DNA of 12,115 nucleotides from JABMRP01 sp964444795 (GTDB lineage: Bacteria; Planctomycetota; Planctomycetia; Pirellulales; Thermoguttaceae): contig CAYUIQ010000258.1 in NCBI GenBank assembly GCA_964444795.1, positions 1 to 12,115 of the forward strand, written 5' to 3'. Shown piece by piece: positions 1-7,274 of this stretch; position 1 is the stretch's first letter, and the number at the start of each line of letters is the position of its first letter. Below the pieces are notes generated by a model. It was not told the origin of the DNA. It saw only the letters and a program-made list of their open reading frames with translations, and did not search any database. The position numbers and the translations under genes were made by a program.

Positions 1-123
1 TCAATCGGAGGATCATGCATGACGAACGGGATCTTTCGTCGTCCAAACGTCCTTGTGGCCGGAGATTGCTTGCACCGCCTGGAAGTTACCACTTCCCTCA
101 ATATAACGGCTTGGCGATGGGTG

Positions 124-420
124 TCAACATTTCCAGGTGTGCAGCCGGACTTCGTGGTGGCCGGCGTCCAGGAGTTTCATCAGCGGGCTGGCCATGGCGC
201 CGCAGGCGCCGGCTACGGAGCGGCGGGCGTCGTAGCGGGTTTGCACGTGGTGGCGCAGGCTCGACGGGCCGCCGAAGTCCAACAGCGTCTGGTAGGCGGC
301 CGACGCGACGAGGTTGGTTTTGGCACCTTCGCCTTCGACGCCCGGCCGGTGACACTGCACGCACTGCCGATCGAGGACCGGTTGGACCGGCTGAACGTAC
401 GTCAGGTTCCGCGGGTGGCC
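124..420 (-). pseudogene. Remnant of a planctomycete-type cytochrome c domain (CxxCH), C-terminally truncated
   Basis: On the minus strand this frame reads like the heme-binding C-terminal module of large planctomycete surface or periplasmic proteins. It has the lead-in VQPVLDRQC, a CVQCH heme c motif (349-363), a YQTLL segment, then SVAGACGAMASPLMKLL and GHHEVRL. In intact relatives GHxxVxL is followed by a short helix ending in W-I/M-D. Here the frame stops at 124-126, six residues after VRL, so that end is missing. Upstream the frame stays open to about position 759. It includes a hydrophobic stretch (about 590-650, WAVAAILVALLSVA), but this part does not resemble the large N-terminal region expected and overlaps the start of the divergent gene. 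I read it as a decayed fragment. A short membrane-anchored heme protein is the alternative. The family resemblance is by eye only. Confidence 0.5.
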
Positions 421-626
421 GCGACGTTCTTCCGGGGTTGACGTTGCCACTTCCATGGCCGTTTTCGCAGTTTTCTCGGTCGTTACCCAATTCGGCGTGT
501 GTTCAGTCGGCTGGTAAAATCGTCGGATGGAGTTCTTTGCGAAGGAGAACAAGTGTTCGGGCCGGGCGACTTGAAGTGGGGAAGTACCCCCCCAGTGCCG
601 TGCCACGGAAAGTAGGGCGACTAAAA

Positions 627-655
627 TTGCGGCAACGGCCCATCTCGGATATTCT
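627..655 (+). promoter_or_regulatory. Weak sigma-70-like promoter candidate for the gene at 727
   Basis: TTGCGG (627-632) and TATTCT (650-655) are separated by 17 bases, the preferred spacing. They match the -35 and -10 consensus at 3 and 4 of 6 positions. The pair lies about 70 bases ahead of the ATG in otherwise GC-rich DNA. Planctomycete promoters are poorly defined, and a match this weak can occur by chance. Confidence 0.2.
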
Positions 656-665
656 GAACGTATGA

Positions 666-689
666 CACAGCGTCGGGCACAGCGTCGGG
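666..689. repeat. 12-bp perfect tandem duplication in the leader
   Basis: CACAGCGTCGGG occurs twice back to back, 25 bases before the ribosome binding site of the gene at 727. It may be replication slippage or a paired protein-binding site; the sequence does not decide between them. Confidence 0.75.
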
Positions 690-726
690 CGATTGAGCGA
701 TTCCCATCGGTTTTGGAGGATTCCAC

Positions 727-3700
727 ATGGCGTGTTTTACTGGCAGCGGGCGGGGTCAATGGTTGGGGGCGGTTCTCGGTTGCGTGCTAGCGGCCGGTTT
801 GGGGGTGTCAAGCCGGGCCGGCGAACTGGGGCTCTCGGCCGAGCAGCTTACCGCCCGCGCGGGCATTGCCGGTGGACTGTGTGTGCAACTTGGCGCCGAC
901 GACATGGCACCAGCCCTCGATCTGGCCCGCACCGGCCGGTATCTCGTGCGGATTCTCGACGCCCGTGCCGAATCGGTCGATGCAGCCAGGCGGACGATCC
1001 ACGCGCAAAATCTCGACGGCCTGGTCTCGGTGGACCGGCTCAGCCCGACGGGCCGGTTGCCGTTTACCGAGAACCTGGTCAATCTGCTGATCGTCCGCGA
1101 CGAGAGTTTGCCGCGCGAGCCGTCCGGAATCGTTCGCGTGCTGTGTCCCGGCGGTGTGGTGCTGTTGGAGGGAAAACACGCGGCGAAACTGTCGGTCGAT
1201 CAGATCGGCCTAAAGCCCGTGGCGTTGCTTTCAAGCAGTAAGAACATCGTCGCCGGCCGCAAGCCGTGGCCGGCGGAGATGGACTCTTGGCCGCATCCGC
1301 GACACGCGGCCGACGGCAACGCGGTTTCCGACGACTTGCTGGTCGGCCCGCCGCGGCGCATCCGCTGGGTGGCCGGTCCGTTTCAAGAGATTGCCAATAT
1401 GGTCAGCGACAACGGCCGGAACTACTACGGCGGCCTCTGGACTCGCGACGCTTTCAACGGCCTGAAACTGTGGCAACAATCGCTCAACCCCTCGCCGGCG
1501 CGAGGCGGATTCGGATTCGGTCACGCCCGGGGAAGCATCCGGCCGATCGCCGCCGGGGAGCTACTGTTCGTCACCACCGAGGGCGAAGTTCGCGCCTTGG
1601 ACGGAGCCAACGGCAAGGTTGTCCACCGCTACCCCGAGGCGGGACAACCGGCCGACGTGCTGCACGTCGATGGCCGGCTCTTAGCAATCGACGGCAAGTC
1701 GATCCGCGTGCTGGACGTCCCGACCGGTCGACTTTGCTGGACGCATGAAGGGTCGGCCATTCAATACGTCGTCGCCGGTCCTAAGAGCGTCTTCTTCCTG
1801 CAAGGATCGCCACGTCGGGGGGAAAAGCCCACGGCCGTGTGCCTCGAACTGGCCGATGGAACGGTCCGCTGGCAGAAAGACGACCTCCCCTGGACCCTGG
1901 GCGTGCGGCGTATCGTCTGCCACGACGATCTGGTGGCGTTTGAGGTATCCACGCTCAATGACGACAAGGAAGGGAATGCCCTTCATTTGGTCTCGGCCGT
2001 CGACGGCAAACCGCTTTGGAGCCGCACGTTTGTGCCCAGCATGAACCACATGAAGCAAGCTCGGGCGCTGTTCGTTGGGCCGCTGCTGTGGGTGATGGAA
2101 GACCGCAAGTGTGTCGCGTTGGACCCGCAAACGGGTGAGGAGAAACAAAGTTTTCCGGCCGGCCTGTGTCATTGCTTCCCGCCGGTGGCCACGCTCCGTT
2201 ACGCGCTGTGCGGCGAGATGGAAATGACCGACCTGGAAACCGGCGTCATGGATGCCAACCGGATCACGAAGGCGGCTTGCGGACGCGATTTTGGGTGGAT
2301 GCCGGCCAACGGGTTGATCTACGTGGCGCCCAAGCACTGCGTCTGCTGGCCCATGTTGCGCGGCTACGCGGCGATGGCGCCGGAGCGACCCGTGGAGAAA
2401 GCCATGGGCGCGATTCCGGGACCGGCCGACTTTCGGCCCGGCGACTTTCGGTTGGAAAAAGGCGTCGATCCGCCCAGTGAAACCGCCGCGTCCGGCGACT
2501 CGTGGCCCTGCTATCGTCGCGGCTCGTGGCGAAGCGGCAGCACGAACGAGAGTGTGCCGGCCGAGTTGAAAACACAATGGACCACCGAATTGGGCGGTTG
2601 GCCCGAGGGGTCCATCGCCGAGGACTGGCGCGAGAATCCGTTTATCGACGGACCGGTCACGCCGCCGGTGGTTGCCGGGGGGATGGTCTACGTGGCGCGA
2701 ACCGATGCCCATCAGGTCGTGGCCCTTGATGCGAATACCGGCCACCAGCGATGGCGCTACACGGCCTCCGGGCGCGTCGACACGGCGCCGACGATTCACC
2801 GCGGTTTGTGTCTGTTCGGCACGAAAAGCGGTTGGGTCTATTGCCTTCGCGCCGACGACGGCCGTATGGTCTGGCGGCTTCGCGCGGCACCGAACGAAGA
2901 GCAAATCGTCGCTTACGGACAGATCGAATCGCCGTGGCCCGTGCCGGGAAGCGTGTTGGTCGTCGACGACGTGGCCTATTTCGCTGCCGGACGTCAACCG
3001 CTGGCCGATGGCGGGGTACTTGTCTTCGCCGTCGAGCCGGCCAGCGGCGCGGTGCGCTGGATGCGGTTGTTGAATACCGTGCCGACAAAAAACTTCTACG
3101 GCAGCAGCGGCCTGGAATTCGACAACTTCGATCTGCTCCACCGCGAAGGCGACGCCGTGGCCATGTCGCGATGGATGTTCGATCGCGCCTCGGGCGAAAT
3201 GACCTGCAAAGCCGGCGAAGCGTTTGCCCGGCTCCGGACCGACGATCTGGAAGTGGTCATCCCGCGGCGCTGCTGGACCTACGCGCCGCGTCATCAGACC
3301 CGATTCGACCGGAACCGGCCCGCCGATCGGCCGCTGGTCGTCTTTCGCGGCAAGACGCTGTTGGGATGCGGCCAGGATCAGCGTACAATCTATCGTCGGG
3401 ATTTTGACGCCGAGAGCGTGGAGAAATTCGATATCGGTTGGATCACCGGTTGGGCGGCCGGCCAGAACACTCGCAAGCCGGAAGCCGATAGTTGGCGCAG
3501 CGAGCGGCTGGCTCGCGACGCCGGGTGGTCGGTGCCCGTGTTTGCCGACGATCAACCGGGCCAGCGCGTCGCGGCGATGGTTTGGGCCGGCGACACGCTG
3601 TTGGCGGCCGGACTGGAAGGCGGGCTGGTTGCTCTGTCGGCGAAAGACGGCAAGGAACTGAGCCGAAGCGAACTGCCCGCGCCTGTGTGGGACGGCATGG

Positions 3701-3768
3701 CGGTGGCGGCCGGGCGAGTGTTTGTCACGACTCAAGACGGGGGCGTGATGTGTTTGGGTGGGAAGTAG
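727..3768 (+). CDS. Exported PQQ-like beta-propeller protein with degenerate methyltransferase-like N-terminal domain (paralog 1)
   Basis: 1,013 residues, started at the ATG preceded by GGAGGA (715-720). Residues 1-31 look like a Sec signal peptide (basic R9, hydrophobic core to about 28, likely cut near SRA). Residues 50-150 follow a class I Rossmann methyltransferase layout: a beta1 segment (VQLGADDM, 53-60), acidic beta2 end (RILDA, 75-79), LPFTENLVNLLIV, then RVLCPGGVVLLE (137-148). The glycine-rich SAM motif is lost, so catalysis is unlikely. The rest is a propeller with PQQ-type blade motifs such as VVALDANTGHQRW (664-676), GWVYCLRADDGRMVW (702-716) and a C-terminal DGGVMCLGG. A cysteine-rich stretch (C518; C538-V-C540) is conserved in the next gene. 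Propellers of this style are often named BamB-like or quinoprotein-like; real PQQ binding is unproven. The product probably acts outside the cytoplasm. It is a tandem paralog of the gene at 3986. Confidence 0.85.
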   Translation: MACFTGSGRGQWLGAVLGCVLAAGLGVSSRAGELGLSAEQLTARAGIAGGLCVQLGADDMAPALDLARTGRYLVRILDARAESVDAARRTIHAQNLDGLVSVDRLSPTGRLPFTENLVNLLIVRDESLPREPSGIVRVLCPGGVVLLEGKHAAKLSVDQIGLKPVALLSSSKNIVAGRKPWPAEMDSWPHPRHAADGNAVSDDLLVGPPRRIRWVAGPFQEIANMVSDNGRNYYGGLWTRDAFNGLKLWQQSLNPSPARGGFGFGHARGSIRPIAAGELLFVTTEGEVRALDGANGKVVHRYPEAGQPADVLHVDGRLLAIDGKSIRVLDVPTGRLCWTHEGSAIQYVVAGPKSVFFLQGSPRRGEKPTAVCLELADGTVRWQKDDLPWTLGVRRIVCHDDLVAFEVSTLNDDKEGNALHLVSAVDGKPLWSRTFVPSMNHMKQARALFVGPLLWVMEDRKCVALDPQTGEEKQSFPAGLCHCFPPVATLRYALCGEMEMTDLETGVMDANRITKAACGRDFGWMPANGLIYVAPKHCVCWPMLRGYAAMAPERPVEKAMGAIPGPADFRPGDFRLEKGVDPPSETAASGDSWPCYRRGSWRSGSTNESVPAELKTQWTTELGGWPEGSIAEDWRENPFIDGPVTPPVVAGGMVYVARTDAHQVVALDANTGHQRWRYTASGRVDTAPTIHRGLCLFGTKSGWVYCLRADDGRMVWRLRAAPNEEQIVAYGQIESPWPVPGSVLVVDDVAYFAAGRQPLADGGVLVFAVEPASGAVRWMRLLNTVPTKNFYGSSGLEFDNFDLLHREGDAVAMSRWMFDRASGEMTCKAGEAFARLRTDDLEVVIPRRCWTYAPRHQTRFDRNRPADRPLVVFRGKTLLGCGQDQRTIYRRDFDAESVEKFDIGWITGWAAGQNTRKPEADSWRSERLARDAGWSVPVFADDQPGQRVAAMVWAGDTLLAAGLEGGLVALSAKDGKELSRSELPAPVWDGMAVAAGRVFVTTQDGGVMCLGGK

Positions 3769-3775
3769 ACGGCGC

Positions 3776-3957
3776 GTATAGTAGCCATCTCGCTCCGCGA
3801 GATGTAGCCCTTCGTCCCGCAAGAGTGTAGCCCTTCGTCCCGCAAGAGTGTAGCCCTTCGTCCCGCAAGAGTGTAGCCTCTCGTCCCGCAAGAGTGTAAC
3901 CAACATACTCTGGAGATTCAGAGGCTACATCTCGGCGGAGCGGGATGGCTACTATAC
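3776..3957. repeat. Composite intergenic repeat: five 23-bp tandem units plus an inverted terminal copy
   Basis: The 23-bp unit begins GTAGCC and recurs exactly in register at 3781, 3804, 3827, 3850 and 3873. Units 2-4 are identical, unit 5 differs at two positions, and unit 1 is diverged. Unit 1 contains a perfect small hairpin (ATCTCGC, loop TCC, GCGAGAT). After an unrelated spacer (3896-3922), an inverted copy of the left end appears: 3923-3957 is nearly the reverse complement of 3776-3809, both outer ends reading GTATAG. The cassette fills almost the whole gap between the two paralogous genes, ending 28 bases before the second ATG. It could be a non-autonomous mobile repeat or a transcription-attenuating structure. 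No transposase is nearby. Confidence 0.85.
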
Positions 3958-3985
3958 GAAACAGACTCCTGAAAGGAATCGAACC

Positions 3986-6900
3986 ATGGGCAGACTATTC
4001 TCCCGAGTCGCGCTCTGCTTGTTACTCGTCGCGGTGACGCACAGCGCCGCCGCCGAGCGGCCGCCAGTCAACCCAGCGGAATATGTGTCCGGCTTGGTCG
4101 TTCAAGTCGGCTGCGGCGATGGCACGATGACGGCCGATCTGAAGGCGGGCGGTGACTACCTGGTACATGCTCTGGACGCCGACGCCGATAACGTGGCCAA
4201 AGTTCGACGGCTTCTGCAAAAACGTGGATTGGGAGAGGACGCGTCGGTTGAGTTTTGGACGAAGGACTACCTGCCCTACGCCGACAACATGGTCAACCTC
4301 CTGGTGGCGAAGGACCCGGCTGCGATCCCCGACGAGGAGATTCTCCGCGTGTTGCGGCCCGGCGGCGTGGCGTACGTCCAGCGAGACGGCAAGTGGACCA
4401 GCACGGCCAAGCCCTACGCCGCGAATATCGACCAGTGGACCCATTACCTCTACGACGCCGGCGGCAACGCGGTTTCCGGCGACATGGTAGCCGGCCCGCC
4501 GCGACAAGTGCAGTGGAAAGCGGGGCCCATGTTCGGGCGGCATCACGACGTGGCGGCCAGCATCAGCGCGGCCGTGTCGGCCGCTGGACGGGTCTTCTAC
4601 ATTATCGACGAATCGCCGGCCAGTCTGATGCACTATCCGCCCCAATGGCGATTGGTCGCTCGGGATGCGTTCAACGGCGTATTGCTCTGGAAACGGCCGA
4701 TCCCAACCTGGGCCGATTACCGGCGACCCTTCCGGTCCGGTCCGCCGCAGTTGCCGCGTCGACTGGTAGCCGTCGGCGACCGCGTGTACGTTACGCTCGG
4801 CCTGGATGCTCCCGTGTCGGTTCTCAGCGCGGGTCGCGGTACAACGCTGGCGACGTTTTCCGAGACCGCGGGAGCCGACGAGATTCTGCTGTGCGGCGGT
4901 GTGTTGGTTTGCGCGACCTGCGAGCCTCAAGACCAAAAGGAAAGCGAAACGGCGGCTCGCCGGGGAGTTCCCGCACCGAGCGTACCGCGAAGTCTGGTGG
5001 CCGTCGACGCGAAGACGGGCAAGCTGCTGTGGCGCAAGTCGGGTGACGAGATGACCGGTTATCGTCCGGCCGCGCTGGCCGCCGCGGCGCCGGGCGTTGC
5101 CTTTCAATGCGGCGACCGCGTGCATTGCGTCGATCTTCGCACCGGAGAACCCAAGTGGCAACAGGACCGCGCACCCGTCGCTGCAGCTCCCGCCGCGCCT
5201 CCGAAGAGTCGCGGCAAGAGGACAGTTCGTTCGGCCGGCTATTTCGCCCCGACCCTGGTCGTTAGCCCCAAGCACGGCGTCGTGCTCTCGGCCGATCGAG
5301 GGCGGCTGGTGACGCTGGCATTGGACGACGGCGCCGTGTTGTGGACGTGCCCTTGCGCCAGCGATTTCCACGCTCCCGCCGACGTGTTCCTGGCCGACGG
5401 GCTCGTTTGGGCCGGGCTCTTCGCCGCCGAAGGTCGCGATCCGAAGACCGGTGAAGTCCAACGCACCGTCGACATTACCGGGCTGCTCACCCCGGGGCAT
5501 CATCCGCGATGCTATCGCAACAAGGCCACCGAGCGGTTCATCATCACCGACAAACGCGGGCTGGAGTTTATCGCCCTGGGCGACGACGAGCACAGTCGCA
5601 ATAACTGGGCTCGCGGTGGATGCCAGTACGGTATGATGCCCGGCAATGGAATGGTGTACATACCGCCCAATGCATGTTGCTGTTACGCGGGTGCCATGTT
5701 GCACGGGTTTTACGCTTTGGCTCCGGAGGCCGACTCCGCACCAGCGGTGCCGAGCGACGAGGTCCGCCTGGAAAAAGGACCGGCGTTCGGATCCCTCCTG
5801 GTCTCTGCCGGAGGGAGAGGGAAGGGCTGGCCGACGTTTCGCGGCAATCCGACGCGAAGCGGGTCGACCGATGCGGCTTTGCCCACGTCGCTGTCCAAAC
5901 AATGGGAAGTCGCCGTCGGCGGTAAGCTCACAACGCCCGTGATCGCCGACGGCCGGCTGTTGGTCGCTTCGGTGGAGCAGGGCCGGGTCGTTGCGTTGGA
6001 TGCGGCCGATGGAAAACGGCTTTGGTCGTTCGATACGGCCGGGCGGATCGATACACCGCCGGCGCTGTACCGGGGGCTGGCCCTGTTCGGGACCACCGAT
6101 GGTTGGGTCTACTGCCTCAGCGCGGCCGATGGCGAACTCGTCTGGCGTTTTCGCGCCGCGCCGCGCGATCGACGCATCGTGGTCGATGAAAAGCTCGAGT
6201 CCGTCTGGCCCGTCCACGGCAACGTGCTGATCGTCGACGGCGTCGCGTACATGGCCGCCGGGCGATCGGCCTACCTCGACGGCGGCATTTACCTCTACGG
6301 TCTGGAACCGGCGACGGGCAAGGTGCTGTGTAAGACTCGCGTGGCCATCCCTCACGAGAAGGACGAAAGCGTGGCCTTCGTCATGGCCGGCGCGAGGCCC
6401 GACGTGCTGGTAACCGACGGAAAGTACATCTATCTCCAGCAGATCAAGTTCGACAAGAAGCTTGTCCGGCAAAAAGGTTTTGGGCGGCATCTGATGTGTC
6501 ACTCGGGGCTGGCCGACGACTCGTGGTTCTATCGCACCTTCTGGCGGCTGGGATACGGTGATTCGCTCGACTTCCCCAATTCCTACATCAAACACGACTT
6601 GCGCGTACCGTTTGGCCAGTTACTTGCGTTCGACGACCGCCGCGTGTGCGGGCTGCAAACGTTCTTTTCGCCGGGGATCGTTCCCGCCGCGGCCGCCGAC
6701 TCGGGCCGAGGGTGTATGCTCTATGGCGATCCGAACACTCCGTTTACGCCCGACGTGGTAACGCAACCCGACGCCGACTACCCGCCGCGGATGAAACGGC
6801 CGAAAACGCCGGTCGATCACGAGTGGACGGCGAAGCTGCCTTTCCAAGCCCGGGCGATGTTGCTTGGCGGCAAAACGCTCTACATCGCCGGTTGGCCGGA

Positions 6901-7102
6901 CGTCGTCGATCCGAACGACCCCCAGGCCGCGCCGGAGGGCCGGAAAGGCGGCCTGCTGTGGACGGTCTCGGCCATCGGCGGCCGCAAGCTCTCCGAGCAA
7001 CGGTTGGACAGCCCACCGGTGTTCGACGGCATGGCCGCCGCCGGGGGAAGATTGTACATGGCAACCAGGGACGGCAAGATACACTGTTTCGGCGGTCCGT
7101 AG
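3986..7102 (+). CDS. Exported methyltransferase-like / PQQ-like beta-propeller fusion protein (paralog 2)
   Basis: 1,038 residues, ATG eight bases after GAAAGGA (3971-3977). Residues 1-23 form a clear signal peptide (R3, R7, core VALCLLLVAV, cut after HSAAA). Residues 38-135 carry class I methyltransferase signatures: VQVGCGDG (39-46, the SAM-binding GxGxG loop), the acidic end of beta2 in HALDAD (61-66), LPYADNMVNLLVA, and RVLRPGGVAYVQ (121-132). From about 150 the protein is a beta-propeller: WTHYLYDAGGNAV, DAFNGVLLW, VVALDAADGKRLW (668-680), GWVYCLSAADGELVW (706-720), and a C-terminal PPVFDGMAAAGGR with DGKIHCFGG. C546 (GGCQYG) and C564-C566 lie in a conserved NG-Y-PP-C-C segment. Two low-complexity insertions occur: a Pro/Ala/Arg linker near 395-412 and SLLVSAGGRGKG ahead of WPTFRG. 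It is paralogous to the preceding gene along its length. The substrate is unknown. An exported SAM-type fold is odd, because SAM is cytoplasmic. Confidence 0.88.
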   Translation: MGRLFSRVALCLLLVAVTHSAAAERPPVNPAEYVSGLVVQVGCGDGTMTADLKAGGDYLVHALDADADNVAKVRRLLQKRGLGEDASVEFWTKDYLPYADNMVNLLVAKDPAAIPDEEILRVLRPGGVAYVQRDGKWTSTAKPYAANIDQWTHYLYDAGGNAVSGDMVAGPPRQVQWKAGPMFGRHHDVAASISAAVSAAGRVFYIIDESPASLMHYPPQWRLVARDAFNGVLLWKRPIPTWADYRRPFRSGPPQLPRRLVAVGDRVYVTLGLDAPVSVLSAGRGTTLATFSETAGADEILLCGGVLVCATCEPQDQKESETAARRGVPAPSVPRSLVAVDAKTGKLLWRKSGDEMTGYRPAALAAAAPGVAFQCGDRVHCVDLRTGEPKWQQDRAPVAAAPAAPPKSRGKRTVRSAGYFAPTLVVSPKHGVVLSADRGRLVTLALDDGAVLWTCPCASDFHAPADVFLADGLVWAGLFAAEGRDPKTGEVQRTVDITGLLTPGHHPRCYRNKATERFIITDKRGLEFIALGDDEHSRNNWARGGCQYGMMPGNGMVYIPPNACCCYAGAMLHGFYALAPEADSAPAVPSDEVRLEKGPAFGSLLVSAGGRGKGWPTFRGNPTRSGSTDAALPTSLSKQWEVAVGGKLTTPVIADGRLLVASVEQGRVVALDAADGKRLWSFDTAGRIDTPPALYRGLALFGTTDGWVYCLSAADGELVWRFRAAPRDRRIVVDEKLESVWPVHGNVLIVDGVAYMAAGRSAYLDGGIYLYGLEPATGKVLCKTRVAIPHEKDESVAFVMAGARPDVLVTDGKYIYLQQIKFDKKLVRQKGFGRHLMCHSGLADDSWFYRTFWRLGYGDSLDFPNSYIKHDLRVPFGQLLAFDDRRVCGLQTFFSPGIVPAAAADSGRGCMLYGDPNTPFTPDVVTQPDADYPPRMKRPKTPVDHEWTAKLPFQARAMLLGGKTLYIAGWPDVVDPNDPQAAPEGRKGGLLWTVSAIGGRKLSEQRLDSPPVFDGMAAAGGRLYMATRDGKIHCFGGP

Positions 7103-7125
7103 CATCTCATGACACGTGAATTCGT

Positions 7126-7226
7126 GGGTGCCTGGGGTCGAGATGCGAGGAACGAGCTCCAAGCCCCCAGTCGGAGAGTCACTGGGGGCTCGGCGTTCGT
7201 TCCTCACGCCTCGACCCCAGGCACCC
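7126..7226. repeat. 101-bp long imperfect hairpin (46-bp arms, 9-base loop)
   Basis: The left arm (7126-7171, starting GGGTGCCTGGGGTCGA) and right arm (7181-7226) are reverse complements at 40 of 46 positions, around a 9-base loop. Five of the six mismatches are transitions, and two become G-U pairs in a plus-strand transcript. The pairing can be extended about three bases outward with one mismatch. It starts 24 bases after the stop of the large propeller gene and ends 48 bases before the nitroreductase ATG. It could fold as a strong RNA structure between the two genes, acting as a terminator or stabiliser without a U-tract, or it could be a dispersed palindromic element. No coding potential is seen in it. 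Confidence 0.85.
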
Positions 7227-7274
7227 GCGGGCGTGGTGTTGATTTCAAAACGCTAGGAACTCGGAGTCCCAATC

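Larger units (their letters stand above)
421..726. other. Gap without a supported gene, leader of the first large propeller gene
   Basis: About 300 bases between the cytochrome remnant and the plus-strand gene at 727. Both strands have open frames here, but none shows a recognisable domain or a convincing ribosome binding site. It contains a weak promoter-like pair (627-655), a 12-bp tandem duplication (666-689) and the ribosome binding site GGAGGA (715-720), six bases before the ATG at 727. The minus-strand frame encodes one hydrophobic segment that may be a leftover membrane anchor of the gene whose remnant lies at 124-420. Positions 1-123 likewise show nothing I can support. Confidence 0.5.

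Noticed and set aside
15..665. Plus-strand open frames at 15-665 and 19-441 following a GGAGG at 7-11
   Set aside because: The translations are rich in Arg/Gly or have no family features, and the opposite strand in the same stretch encodes a recognisable heme-c domain. The GGAGG is probably chance.
3781..3895. CRISPR-like array
   Set aside because: The 23-bp units are directly adjacent with no spacers between them, and no cas gene is in the window. It is a tandem repeat.
1681..3906. 741-residue minus-strand open frame
   Set aside because: It lies opposite a gene with strong family motifs, shows no domain of its own, and arises from GC-rich codon use that rarely gives stops on the other strand. 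Its first residues simply translate the 23-bp tandem repeat.
3776..3957. Insertion sequence with transposase
   Set aside because: The element is 182 bp with no open frame resembling a transposase. At most it is a non-autonomous repeat.
4022..6595. 857-residue minus-strand open frame
   Set aside because: It lies opposite the second large propeller gene, has no recognisable domain and is a GC-bias shadow.
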